Position numbers and translations under genes: made by a program. Positions 33,649 through 42,032 of a stretch of 64,000 bases of DNA are shown here, in pieces; the first letter of the stretch is position 1; every line of letters begins with the position of its first letter. The notes under the pieces are model-generated. The model had not been told where the DNA came from. It made no database searches and saw only the letters and a program-made list of their open reading frames with translations. This DNA comes from CAG-217 sp963642245 (lineage in GTDB: Bacteria > Bacillota > Clostridia > Oscillospirales > Acutalibacteraceae): the NCBI GenBank assembly GCA_963642245.1, contig CAVIFY010000008.1, forward strand, positions 1 to 64,000, in the 5' to 3' direction.

Positions 33649-35205
33649 TTATTTTGCCACATCGGAAGCACGGGACTCACGAATAATATTGACCTTGATC
33701 TGGCCGGGATATTCCATCTCGGACTCGATCTTCTTGGCAATCTCGTGGGCCACAAAGGGCATACGGCTGTCGGATACCACTTCCGGCTTCACCATCACGC
33801 GGACCTCGCGGCCGGCCTGAATGGCATAAGCGCGCTCCACGCCCTCAAAGCTGCAAGAGATCTCCTCCAGCTGTTGCAGGCGCTTAATGTAGTTCTCCAC
33901 ATTCTCGCGGCGGGCGCCGGGACGGGAGGCAGATACAGCGTCTGCCGCCTGAACCAGGCAGGCAACCACGGTCTTGCACTCTACATCGCCGTGGTGGGCC
34001 TCAATGGCGTGCACAACGGCTTCGCTCTCTTTATACTTGCGGGCGAATTCCACGCCCAGGGCAATATGGCTGCCCTCCATCTCGTGATCCAGGGCCTTGC
34101 CGATATCGTGCAGCAGACCTGCGCGGCGGGCCAGGCGCTCGTCGGCACCCAGTTCCGCGGCCATCAGCCCGGCAATATAGCTCACTTCCAGGCTGTGCTT
34201 GAGCACGCTCTGGCCGTAGGAAGTACGGTACTTCAGCTTACCCAGCAGGCGCACCAGCTCCGGGTGAATGGAGCCGCAGTTGGCTTTCAGTACAGCCTTC
34301 TCGCCCTCCTGCTTAATGGTGGCGTTTACTTCACGCTTGGCCTTCTCGTACAGCTCCTCAATGCGGGTGGGGTGAATGCGGCCGTCCTGGATCAGTCGCT
34401 CCAGGGTCAGGCGGGCGATCTCCCGGCGCACCGGGTCAAAGGCGCTGATGGTGATGGCCTCCGGCGTGTCGTCAATGATCAATTCAACGCCGGTAATGGA
34501 CTCAATGGAGCGGATATTGCGCCCCTCACGGCCGATAATGCGGCCTTTCATCTCGTCATTGGGCAGTGCCACAACGGAGACGGTGGTCTCTGCCGTGTGA
34601 TCGGCGGCGCAGCGCTGAATGGCGGTGCCGATGATCTCCCGCGCCAGCACTTCGCTCTGGTCCCGGGTCATCTGCTCATATTCGAGGATCTTCTTGCTCT
34701 TTTCCGTGTCCAGTTCTTCTTCCAAAGAGGCCAGCAGTTGATTTTTCGCTTCCTCCTGGGTCAGACCTGAAATACGCTCCAGCATATCAAACTGGCTTTT
34801 CTTGATGCCATCGACTTCGAGTAATTTGTTTTCAAGTTCTTTTTGCTTTTCGCTGATTTTATCATTTTTTGCTTCCAGGGAATCCGCCTTTTTGTCCAGA
34901 TATTCTTCTCTCTGGTTTAGGCGTTTTTCCTGTCTTTGCACTTCGTTCCTGCGCTCGCGGATATCCCGGTCTGCGTCGGAGCGGAGCTTGTGCACCTCGT
35001 CCTTGGCTTCCAGCACCTTTTCTTTCTTGGTAGCCTCTGCCTCGGCCAAAGCATTATTGATGATCTTGGTGGCTTCCTGGGTGGCAGAGCCGATCTCTCT
35101 CTCTGCGGTCTTGCGGCGGTGAGCCACGCCCAGTACGAAACCTAAAACGGCAAAAATAGCGGCGCAAAGTACGCCTACGATCACCGGAATCACAACACTA
35201 CTCAT
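33649..35205 (-). CDS. rny: Ribonuclease Y
   Basis: This 518-residue membrane-anchored endoribonuclease starts mRNA decay in many Firmicutes. Order: N-terminal membrane helix (about 1-25), long coiled coil rich in K/E (about 30-190), KH domain (GRIIGREGRNIRSIESITGVELI, split as GRIIGREGRNIR / SIESITGVELI), then an HD domain with LLHDIGKALDHE and EAHHGDVE. The frame stays open to 35229, but AAGGAGGTG lies inside that extension, nine bases before the ATG at 35205, so the latter is the start. Own promoter at 35353-35381. Confidence 0.96.
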   Translation of the reverse strand: MSSVVIPVIVGVLCAAIFAVLGFVLGVAHRRKTAEREIGSATQEATKIINNALAEAEATKKEKVLEAKDEVHKLRSDADRDIRERRNEVQRQEKRLNQREEYLDKKADSLEAKNDKISEKQKELENKLLEVDGIKKSQFDMLERISGLTQEEAKNQLLASLEEELDTEKSKKILEYEQMTRDQSEVLAREIIGTAIQRCAADHTAETTVSVVALPNDEMKGRIIGREGRNIRSIESITGVELIIDDTPEAITISAFDPVRREIARLTLERLIQDGRIHPTRIEELYEKAKREVNATIKQEGEKAVLKANCGSIHPELVRLLGKLKYRTSYGQSVLKHSLEVSYIAGLMAAELGADERLARRAGLLHDIGKALDHEMEGSHIALGVEFARKYKESEAVVHAIEAHHGDVECKTVVACLVQAADAVSASRPGARRENVENYIKRLQQLEEISCSFEGVERAYAIQAGREVRVMVKPEVVSDSRMPFVAHEIAKKIESEMEYPGQIKVNIIRESRASDVAK

Positions 35206-35352
35206 AATCAACAGCACCTCCTTCTGCATAAATTTCTCGTTTTTGAGATGGAACTCTCCAATCGAATATCATCAGAAAAGGTACAGTTTAATCACATTTT
35301 AACGCATTTCTGTAAAGAAGTCGTACATAACAAAATGTAAAACTTCTGTATA

Positions 35353-35381
35353 ATAATACACCTATATATGGTATCTGTCAA
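35353..35381 (-). promoter_or_regulatory. Promoter for rny
   Basis: On the minus strand, TTGACA (35381-35376) and TATTAT (35358-35353) have a 17-base spacer, about 150 bases before the rny start. The long leader of rny mRNA has no structure I can name. Confidence 0.85.
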
Positions 35382-35434
35382 GTTTTTGTTTGCGCGCCCG
35401 GCGGGGGCAAAGGCAAAAAATCCGGCCTTTTCGG

Positions 35435-35463
35435 TTGACAGGGAGGGAAAAAGGTGTTACTAT
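35435..35463 (+). promoter_or_regulatory. Promoter for the T-box-thrS transcript
   Basis: TTGACA (35435-35440) and TACTAT (35458-35463) have a 17-base spacer. Transcription would start near 35470 at the 5' end of the T-box. Confidence 0.85.
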
Positions 35464-35469
35464 AAGCCA

Positions 35470-35701
35470 TAAGTGATAGAGAAAGCTTTGATGGGGACAC
35501 GAGCACCGCTTTTTCGCCGTTTTCAGAGAGTGCCTGTACGCTGCAAGGGCACACGGTGCAGCTGCCGCTTACCACCCCGGAGCGCCGCCAATACCGGCCG
35601 GTCGCCTGCCGTTATCCGGGCCTTGAGGTACAGCGCCTTGCTGTGCGATTCAGGTGGGACCGTGGATCTTCATTCACCCTGTGTATGCAGGGTGATTTTT
35701 T
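35470..35701 (+). promoter_or_regulatory. T-box leader (threonine, specifier ACC)
   Basis: This leader regulates thrS by sensing uncharged tRNA-Thr. Stem I contains the conserved CAGAGAGTGCC (35524-35534) and, on its 3' side, TTACCACCCCGGAGC (35569-35583), where ACC followed by a purine is the likely threonine specifier. The T-box itself, AGGTGGGACCGTGG, is at 35652-35665. The terminator follows: TCACCCTG (35674-35681) pairs with CAGGGTGA (35688-35695), then six T's. Together these account for the 516-base gap between rny and thrS. Confidence 0.93.
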
Positions 35702-35720
35702 ATTTTTTGGAGGAATTTTT

Positions 35721-37631
35721 ATGAACATTACGCTAAAGGACGGCTCCGTTAAGGTGTATGACGCACCGATGACGGCGGCGGACATTACCAAGGACATTTC
35801 TATGGGCCTGTACCGTGCAGCCTGCTGCTGCCGGATCGACGGCCAGGTGCGGGATTTGCGCACCACCGTCAGCGACGACTGCACCTTTGAGGTGCTGACC
35901 TTTGATGAGGAGGACGGCCGCCGCACATTTAACCACACCGCCTCCCACATTATGGCCCAGGCAGTCAAGCGCCTGTACCCCCAGGTAAAGCTGACCATCG
36001 GCCCGGCCATTGAAAACGGCTTTTATTATGACTTTGACTGCGGCGACACACCCTTTACCACCGACGATCTGGCCAAGATCGAGGCGGAGATGAAGAAGAT
36101 CGTAAAGGAAAATCCGGAGATCCAGCGCTTTGAGCTGCCCCCGGCAGAGGCGACGGCCCTGATGGAGGAGAAAGGCGAGCCGTATAAGGTGGAATTGATC
36201 GCCGAGCACGCCGGTAAGGGCGAGCACATCAGCTTTTACAAGCAGGGCGAGTTTACCGAACTTTGCGCCGGCCCCCACCTGATGAGCATTGCCGCCGTAA
36301 AGGCCTTTAAGCTGACCAACACCACCGGCGCCTACTGGCGGGGCGACGCCCAGAACAAAATGCTCTGCCGCGTGTACGGCACCGCATTTCCCAAGGCGTC
36401 TATGCTGGAGGCCCACCTGCAAATGCTGGAGGAGGCCAAAAAGCGGGACCACCGTAAGCTGGGCAAGGAGTTGGAACTGTTTACCATTATGGAGGAAGGC
36501 CCCGGTTTCCCGTTCTTCCTGCCCAAGGGTATGATCCTCAAGAACCAGCTGATCGACTACTGGCGCCAGATCCACACCGCCGCCGGGTATCAGGAGATCT
36601 CTACCCCCATTATCCTCAGCCGCAAGTTGTGGGAGCGCAGCGGTCACTGGGACCACTATAAAGAGAATATGTACACCACCGTCATTGACGATGAGGACTT
36701 TGCCATTAAGCCCATGAACTGCCCCGGCGGTATTTTGGTGTATAAGAACAAAATGCACTCCTATAAGGACCTGCCCCTGCGTATGGGCGAGCTGGGCATT
36801 GTGCACCGGCACGAGCTGTCCGGCGCGCTGCACGGGCTGATGCGTGTGCGCTGCTTTACCCAGGACGATGCCCACATCTTTATGACCCGGGAGCAGATCA
36901 AGGACGAGATCAAGGGCGTGGTACAGCTGATCGACAGCGTGTACAGCACCTTTGGCTTTGAGTACCACATTGAGTTGTCCACCCAGCCGGAGGACTCTAT
37001 GGGTGCCAAGGAGGACTGGGACATTGCCACCCAGGCTCTGCGGGACGCCATTACCGAGTTGGGCTATGACTTTGAGGTCAACGAGGGCGACGGCGCCTTC
37101 TACGGCCCCAAGCTGGACTTCCACCTGACCGATTGTCTGGGTCGTACCTGGCAGTGCGGCACCATTCAGCTGGACTTCCAGCTGCCGGAGCGGTTTGAGC
37201 TGGAATATGTGGGTGCAGACGGCGAGAAACACCGTCCCATTATGATCCACCGTGTGGTATTCGGCAGCATTGAGCGGTTTATCGGCATTTTGACCGAGCA
37301 TTTTGCCGGTGCGTTCCCCACCTGGCTGGCGCCGGTGCAGGTGAAGTTGCTGCCCATCGCAGACCGTCATATCGACTATTTGAACACCATTAAGGCAAAG
37401 CTGGAGGCTGCCGGTATCCGCTGCGAGGTAGACGATCGCAGCGAGAAGATCGGCTTTAAGATCCGCTCTGCGCAGATGGAGAAGGTGCCTTATATGCTGG
37501 TGGCCGGCGACAAGGATATTGAGGCCGGCACCGTGTCCGTCCGTTCCAGAAAGGACGGCGACGAGGGTGCCTCCAGCCTGGAGGACTTTATCGCCCGCAT
37601 GACCGAGGAGATCGCCACCAAGGCAAAATAA
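35721..37631 (+). CDS. thrS: Threonyl-tRNA synthetase
   Basis: This 636-residue class II synthetase charges tRNA-Thr. Domains in order: TGS (about 1-60), editing domain with FNHTASHIMAQAV and LCAGPHL zinc/editing motifs (about 65-230), catalytic core (PKGMIL, IVHRHELSGALHGLMRVR, HRVVFGSIERFI) and anticodon-binding domain (about 535-636). The frame runs further upstream through the T-box terminator, but GGAGG just before the ATG at 35721 fixes the start. Confidence 0.98.
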   Translation: MNITLKDGSVKVYDAPMTAADITKDISMGLYRAACCCRIDGQVRDLRTTVSDDCTFEVLTFDEEDGRRTFNHTASHIMAQAVKRLYPQVKLTIGPAIENGFYYDFDCGDTPFTTDDLAKIEAEMKKIVKENPEIQRFELPPAEATALMEEKGEPYKVELIAEHAGKGEHISFYKQGEFTELCAGPHLMSIAAVKAFKLTNTTGAYWRGDAQNKMLCRVYGTAFPKASMLEAHLQMLEEAKKRDHRKLGKELELFTIMEEGPGFPFFLPKGMILKNQLIDYWRQIHTAAGYQEISTPIILSRKLWERSGHWDHYKENMYTTVIDDEDFAIKPMNCPGGILVYKNKMHSYKDLPLRMGELGIVHRHELSGALHGLMRVRCFTQDDAHIFMTREQIKDEIKGVVQLIDSVYSTFGFEYHIELSTQPEDSMGAKEDWDIATQALRDAITELGYDFEVNEGDGAFYGPKLDFHLTDCLGRTWQCGTIQLDFQLPERFELEYVGADGEKHRPIMIHRVVFGSIERFIGILTEHFAGAFPTWLAPVQVKLLPIADRHIDYLNTIKAKLEAAGIRCEVDDRSEKIGFKIRSAQMEKVPYMLVAGDKDIEAGTVSVRSRKDGDEGASSLEDFIARMTEEIATKAK

Positions 37632-37645
37632 AAAACGGCAAAGCA

Positions 37646-37674
37646 AACGCCCTGTACAGCTTGTACAGGGCGTT
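37646..37674 (+). terminator. Terminator after thrS
   Basis: AACGCCCTGTACA (37646-37658) pairs perfectly with TGTACAGGGCGTT (37662-37674), followed by TTT. A clear intrinsic terminator. Confidence 0.92.
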
Positions 37675-37717
37675 TTTGCGATTTTGTAGAGTGATGACGG
37701 CGGACCGTGCATCTGCT

Positions 37718-37783
37718 GCGGCGGGAGCAAGCCCCCGCCCTACAAAAAAAGTTTATCGTAGGGGCGGCAATTTGCCGCCCGCC
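37718..37783. repeat. Pair of inverted GC-rich REP-like palindromes
   Basis: Two units face each other between the convergent genes thrS and prmA. Unit A (37718-37743), read on the minus strand, starts GTAGGGCGGGGGCTTGC. Unit B (37758-37783), on the plus strand, starts GTAGGGGCGGCAATTTGCC. Each has a hairpin: GGCGGG / CCCGCC in A, and GGGCGGCAA / TTGCCGCCC in B. This GTAGGGGCGG start is what I would expect of a REP/MITE-type intergenic element. No other copy was noticed in the window. Confidence 0.55.
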
Positions 37784-37809
37784 TATTTTTCGGTCGGTGG
37801 AGGGCAGGC

Positions 37810-38748
37810 TTATTCGTGTTTTAATACGAATACCAGCCAGCCTTTGTCCTCAAAGCGCTGCTGCACGGTAAAGCCGTTGGCGGCGAAAGAGGCCAGCACC
37901 TCGTCCTCCCGCACATCAATAATACCGCCGGTGATGTAGGTGCCGCCGGGTTTTAAGAACTGCGCCACCTGGGGGTTGAACTGCATAATAATGTCTGCCA
38001 CAATATTGGCTACAATAATATCGTACTGTCCGCTGACTTTGTCAGACAAATTGCCCTCTACGGCAGTGAACCGGTCCGGGCCAAAGCCGTTCTCCAGCGC
38101 GTTGGCGTTGGCGGTCTTGACCGCCAGCTTGTCAATGTCCACGCCAAAGGCGGTGTGGGCGCCCAGCAGCAGGGCGGCAATGGAGAGAATGCCGCTGCCG
38201 CAGCCGATGTCCAGCACCGTAGCGCCGGGGTTGACCACCTTTTCCAGCGTTTCCAGGCACAGGCGGGTGGTGGGGTGCGACCCGGTGCCAAAGGCCAGGC
38301 CCGGCTCAATGTGCAGCACCTTGCGGCCGTCTGTGGGGTCCGCGTCCTCCCAAGTGGGGCGGATCAGCAGCTTGTCGCCTACCGGCATGGGGTGAAAATA
38401 CTTTTTCCAGTTATTTACCCAGTCCTCCATGGCGCACAGGTCCGTGCCCAGGGTGTAGGCGATACCGGCGCTTTGCAGCCGCTCTTCCAGAAAAGAGACG
38501 GCCTCGGCCGGGTTCTCCTCCGGGCTGATGTAAATGTGGATAATGCCCTTGGTGCGGTCCTTTTGCAGCAGAGACGCCTCGATCAGATCAATGTGGGCGA
38601 TCTCCATGGTCTCCTCCTCCAGGGCGGAGTAGTCCTCAATATAAATGCCGTAGGGCACCACCATATTGGCGATGTTGCCGGCGGTCTCAATGTCTTTTGT
38701 ATCTACGGTGACGGTGATCTCCGTCCATTTTTCCTGCGTGACTTCCAT
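37810..38748 (-). CDS. prmA: Ribosomal protein L11 methyltransferase
   Basis: The 312-residue protein has an N-terminal substrate-recognition domain (WTEITVTVDTKDIETAGNI) and a C-terminal Rossmann methyltransferase domain with FGTGSHPTTRLCLE, then TVLDIGCGSGILSIAALLLGA (SAM-binding motif I) and IIVANIVADIIM. PrmA trimethylates L11. AGGAG precedes the ATG. The upstream yhaM stop is one base before the start, so the two probably share a transcript. Confidence 0.96.
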   Translation of the reverse strand: MEVTQEKWTEITVTVDTKDIETAGNIANMVVPYGIYIEDYSALEEETMEIAHIDLIEASLLQKDRTKGIIHIYISPEENPAEAVSFLEERLQSAGIAYTLGTDLCAMEDWVNNWKKYFHPMPVGDKLLIRPTWEDADPTDGRKVLHIEPGLAFGTGSHPTTRLCLETLEKVVNPGATVLDIGCGSGILSIAALLLGAHTAFGVDIDKLAVKTANANALENGFGPDRFTAVEGNLSDKVSGQYDIIVANIVADIIMQFNPQVAQFLKPGGTYITGGIIDVREDEVLASFAANGFTVQQRFEDKGWLVFVLKHE

Positions 38749-38749
38749 A

Positions 38750-39715
38750 TTATTCTCCTAAGTTGACCTTGTGCTCGGTGGTGGTGCGGCCGTGGTTGAA
38801 CAGCTTGCGGTTGTCCAGCGCCCACTGCCGGTCGGTGAATTTGCCCGGCTCCACCTTGGAGGTGGCGGCGTGAATTTCAAAAATCGTGGCGTCCAGTGCG
38901 TCCAGCTGGGAGAGGATCTCCGCCTCCAGGAACATGGGGCGCACAGGGGAGCCGTATTCCGGCTGGCCGTGGTGGGACAGCAGCATATGCTCCAGCAGCG
39001 CCGCCTTTTCCGGCGCCACGCCCAGGTCCCGGGCCTTTTCGTCAATATACATAGCGCCCTTGACCAGGTGGCCGATCAGCTCACCCTGGGTGGTGTAGCC
39101 CTTGACCAGCCCCAGGTCGTTGGCCTCCAGCTCCCAGGTCTTGGCCACATCGTGAAGAATGGCGCCGGAGAGCAGCAGCTCTTTGTCCACATTGGGGTAA
39201 ATTTGGCACAGGGACTCGGCCAGGCGCACAATGGACACGGTGTGCAGCATCAGCCCGCCCACCATCGCGTGGTGCAGCCGCAGAGCGGCAGGGTAGCGCA
39301 CCAGCGCCTCTTTGTGGTCCTCCATAATGCCGGACACAATGGCCTTAAAGTCCGCGTCCTGGAATGCGTTTACCCGGCGCATGAGCATATCATAGATCTG
39401 GGCGCCGCCCACCTCGCTGGCAGGCACCAGATCGGACAGGCTGTAATTGTCGCTGTCCGCAGCCGGGCGAATTTGGGAGATACGGAACTGGTCCCGGCCG
39501 TTATACTGCTCCACGGTGCCCCGCACCTTGACCACCATATCCGGGGCGAACAGGCCGTTGTCCGTATAGTCCCACAGCTTGGCGGGCAGTTCGTCAGTCT
39601 TGTCCCCCAGCACCAGGTCCAGGTAGGTGGCGCCGTTTTTGGTCTTTTTTACATCGCATTTTTTCAGCAGGGCAAAGCCCTCGCACATACCGTTTGGCAG
39701 CTGCTTAAAATCCAT
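38750..39715 (-). CDS. yhaM: YhaM-type 3'-5' exoribonuclease
   Basis: This 321-residue protein has an N-terminal OB-fold nucleic-acid-binding domain (about 10-95, YLDLVLGDKTDELPAKLWD) and a C-terminal HD phosphohydrolase domain with LRLHHAMVGGLMLHTVSI, ILHDVAKTWE and MLLSHHG. This is the YhaM/Cbf1 architecture, a 3'-5' exonuclease acting on RNA and DNA. GAAGGAG lies nine bases before the ATG at 39715; longer in-frame starts overlap the promoter. It heads a unit with prmA. Confidence 0.92.
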   Translation of the reverse strand: MDFKQLPNGMCEGFALLKKCDVKKTKNGATYLDLVLGDKTDELPAKLWDYTDNGLFAPDMVVKVRGTVEQYNGRDQFRISQIRPAADSDNYSLSDLVPASEVGGAQIYDMLMRRVNAFQDADFKAIVSGIMEDHKEALVRYPAALRLHHAMVGGLMLHTVSIVRLAESLCQIYPNVDKELLLSGAILHDVAKTWELEANDLGLVKGYTTQGELIGHLVKGAMYIDEKARDLGVAPEKAALLEHMLLSHHGQPEYGSPVRPMFLEAEILSQLDALDATIFEIHAATSKVEPGKFTDRQWALDNRKLFNHGRTTTEHKVNLGE

Positions 39716-39754
39716 ATTCAAAAACTCCTTCGGTTCATTTGTTCTGTACCCCTC

Positions 39755-39783
39755 ATTATACACGAAAAAGTGTTCGGTTTCAA
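39755..39783 (-). promoter_or_regulatory. Promoter for yhaM-prmA
   Basis: On the minus strand, TTGAAA (39783-39778) and TATAAT (39760-39755) have a 17-base spacer. Confidence 0.8.
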
Positions 39784-39827
39784 CCGGCGGGGCAGGGGTT
39801 GTTTACCGATTGTTTACGAAAGTGCGG

Positions 39828-39856
39828 TTGACAAAAAATCACCCGGCTGTTATTAT
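39828..39856 (+). promoter_or_regulatory. Promoter for the PASTA pseudokinase gene
   Basis: TTGACA (39828-39833) and TATTAT (39851-39856) have a 17-base spacer, divergent from the yhaM promoter. Confidence 0.82.
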
Positions 39857-39898
39857 AAAACTGCTTTAGTATAAGGTCTTGATTTGGAGGGATCTTTT

Positions 39899-41590
39899 TT
39901 GGAAAATACAGATCGACTGTGTATGAATTGTTTTGCACCCCTGACCGCAGGCAGCGTTTGCCCCGGCTGCGGGTTTGATAACGATCAGGAGAACGACACC
40001 AGCTTTTTGCCCCTGCGCACGGTGCTCCAGGATCGGTATGTGCTGGGCCATGTGCAGGCCTGGGAGAGCGACGCTGCGGTGTACGCCGCCTTTGATCGCA
40101 CCTTGCAGGCCCCCTGCGTGGTGCGGGAGTTCCTGCCCAAGGGCATTGCCAATCGGTTGGAGGGCAACCGGGATGTGCATGTGCGGGAGCGTTTTCGCAA
40201 GAATTTTGATGGGTATAAACGGTCTTTTGCCACCCTGTGGCAGACCATGATGCAGCTGCGCACCCTGGCGGCGGCACTGCCGGTGTACGATGTGTTCCCG
40301 GCCAATGAGACGGTGTATGCCGTGTCGCAGCCGGTGGACGGCGTGCCCCTGCGGGAGTTTTTGCTGCGCACCCCGGAGGGCTATATCTCCTGGGAGCAGG
40401 CGCGCATTATGTTTATGCCGGTGCTCACCACTCTGGAGGCGCTCCACGATCGGGGCGTGATCCACGGCTCCATTACGCCGGACAATCTGCTGCTGTGTCC
40501 GGACGGCAAGGTGCGGCTCAAGGGCTTTTGTATTGCCCAGTGCAACACGGTGCAGTCGGACCTGGAATTTAATTTGAACGAGGGCTACACCGCCATTGAG
40601 CAGTACGACAATGACCGCAAAATGTGCCCGGCGACGGATATTTACGCCTTTTCTGCCTGTATTTACCGGGCGCTGGTGGGCAGCAATCCGCCGGACGCGC
40701 CGTCCAGAGAGACCAACGACAAGCTGATGATCCCCAACAAGATCGCAGAGAGCATTCCCACCCATGTGATCCGCGCCCTGGGCGCCGGGTTGCAGATCTA
40801 TCCGGAGAACCGGGCACAGAGCGCAGCCCGTCTGCGGGAACTGCTGAATGCGGCTCCCTCGGTGGTGGCCCAGGCAGCGGAGGCGGCCCAGCCGCCCCAG
40901 CCGGAGCCGAAACCCCAGCCTGCACCCCAGCCGGATGTGCGCCACAGCACCGCCCCGGCAGAGAAGCCCAAGGGCGGCAAAAACAAGGCCATCATCATTG
41001 TGCTGGTGGTGCTGATCGTGGCTGCCGTGGCAGCGGGTATTTATGTGGTGAAGTTCTCCGGTCTGGTAGACAGCGGAGAGAATACCACTCAGGCGGCGTC
41101 CTCTGTGAACTACACCGTGCCGGACTTTGTGTCCGCCGGGTACACCCAGAGCGATATTAAGAACAACGGCGCCTGGAACAAGCAGTTCTCCATCACCTAT
41201 GACGCCCAGTATTCCGACAAAGCGGAGGAGGGCGTGATCATTGCCCAAAGCGTGAAGAAAGGCGAGAGCGTGGCTCAGGGCACCCAGATCGTGCTGACGG
41301 TGAGCAAGGGGATCCAGACGGAGGAAGTGCCGGATGTAGGCGGCCTGGATGTGGCCGAGGCCAAAAAGCAGTTGGAGGACAAGGGCTTTAAGGTGACCAC
41401 CGTGACCGTGTACAACGACGGCAGCTACAAAGAGGGCACCGTGAAGAGCGTGTACGGTATGACCCCGGACGCCAAGAGCACCGCTGCCGTAGGCAGCGAG
41501 GTGGTGCTCCAGGTGTACGGCACCGAGCAGACCACCACGGAGCCGGAAAGCACCACCAAGCCGGAGACCACCGTGCAGGAAGTGCAGTAA
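39899..41590 (+). CDS. Zinc-ribbon - pseudokinase - PASTA membrane protein
   Basis: About 563 residues. Order: zinc ribbon with Cys8, Cys11, Cys21, Cys24; protein-kinase-like domain (about 40-290); alanine/proline linker; one membrane helix (about 363-382, IIIVLVVLIVAAVAAGIYVV); two PASTA repeats (about 400-540); and a Thr/Glu tail. The kinase catalytic loop reads VIHGSITPDNLLL where active kinases have HRDxKPxN, and the DFG position reads KGFCI, so key catalytic residues are missing. It resembles PrkC/StkP in layout and may sense cell-wall fragments without phosphorylating. The start is TTG at 39899, seven bases after GGAGGG. Confidence 0.82.
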   Translation: MENTDRLCMNCFAPLTAGSVCPGCGFDNDQENDTSFLPLRTVLQDRYVLGHVQAWESDAAVYAAFDRTLQAPCVVREFLPKGIANRLEGNRDVHVRERFRKNFDGYKRSFATLWQTMMQLRTLAAALPVYDVFPANETVYAVSQPVDGVPLREFLLRTPEGYISWEQARIMFMPVLTTLEALHDRGVIHGSITPDNLLLCPDGKVRLKGFCIAQCNTVQSDLEFNLNEGYTAIEQYDNDRKMCPATDIYAFSACIYRALVGSNPPDAPSRETNDKLMIPNKIAESIPTHVIRALGAGLQIYPENRAQSAARLRELLNAAPSVVAQAAEAAQPPQPEPKPQPAPQPDVRHSTAPAEKPKGGKNKAIIIVLVVLIVAAVAAGIYVVKFSGLVDSGENTTQAASSVNYTVPDFVSAGYTQSDIKNNGAWNKQFSITYDAQYSDKAEEGVIIAQSVKKGESVAQGTQIVLTVSKGIQTEEVPDVGGLDVAEAKKQLEDKGFKVTTVTVYNDGSYKEGTVKSVYGMTPDAKSTAAVGSEVVLQVYGTEQTTTEPESTTKPETTVQEVQ

Positions 41591-41617
41591 GATAAACGAA
41601 AAATAAAAATAAGACAA

Positions 41618-41651
41618 CACGGCGGCGGAGCCATCAGGGTCCGCCGCCGTG
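41618..41651. terminator. Bidirectional terminator after the pseudokinase gene
   Basis: CACGGCGGCGGA (41618-41629) pairs perfectly with TCCGCCGCCGTG (41640-41651), followed by CTTTTTG on the plus strand. It separates this gene from the convergent minus-strand operon. Confidence 0.88.
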
Positions 41652-41666
41652 CTTTTTGTTTGGCGC

Positions 41667-42032
41667 TTATTTTTGTTCCGTTTTGGCTGCCGCTTTGGCC
41701 TTTTTCTTGGCCTTAATGACGCCCTTAACGGTCTCTATGCCGTGAATGGAGCCTACCAGCGGGTGGTAGAGCATAATGCGCGGGCCGGAATAGCGCATAA
41801 CGGCCCGGATCTTCTCCCGCATATCCGGCTTGTAGCAGTGGCAGGGGCACTGGGAGCAAAAGTTCTTGTCATTGCCCCAGCGGCAGTGATCCAGCCGAAA
41901 GAGGGCGTAGTCCGTCAGCGCCTGGCAGTCCGGGCAAAGCCCGCCCCGCTTGGTCTTGTGCACTCCGTGGCAGTAGATCTTGACCATTTCCGGCAGCATT
42001 TCTTTTTCTCTGGTAATGCGGTCCTTTTTCAT
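41667..42032 (-). CDS. YgbA_NO (nitrous oxide-stimulated promoter) family protein
   Basis: This 121-residue protein has TREKEMLPEMVKIYCHGVHK at the start and many cysteines: GGLCPDCQALTDYA, HCRWG and NFCSQCPCHCYKP. The last block is characteristic of the YgbA_NO family, which in enterobacteria is induced by nitric oxide and is linked to Fe-S repair. The cysteines probably bind a metal or Fe-S cluster. It is the last gene of the NEAT/ECF operon and overlaps the upstream ABC gene by four bases. Its C-terminus is lysine/alanine-rich. Confidence 0.82.
   Translation of the reverse strand: MKKDRITREKEMLPEMVKIYCHGVHKTKRGGLCPDCQALTDYALFRLDHCRWGNDKNFCSQCPCHCYKPDMREKIRAVMRYSGPRIMLYHPLVGSIHGIETVKGVIKAKKKAKAAAKTEQK

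Noticed and set aside
35556..35720. N-terminal extension of thrS
   Set aside because: It runs through the T-box and terminator; the TGS domain and SD define the start at 35721.
35733..37730. Long minus-strand open frame (665 codons) opposite thrS
   Set aside because: Mirror of a highly conserved synthetase gene; no SD, no domain, low-complexity composition.
39866..41620. Minus-strand open frame (584 codons) opposite the PASTA pseudokinase
   Set aside because: It overlaps the sense gene fully and crosses its promoter; the His/Gly-rich composition is typical of antisense reading.
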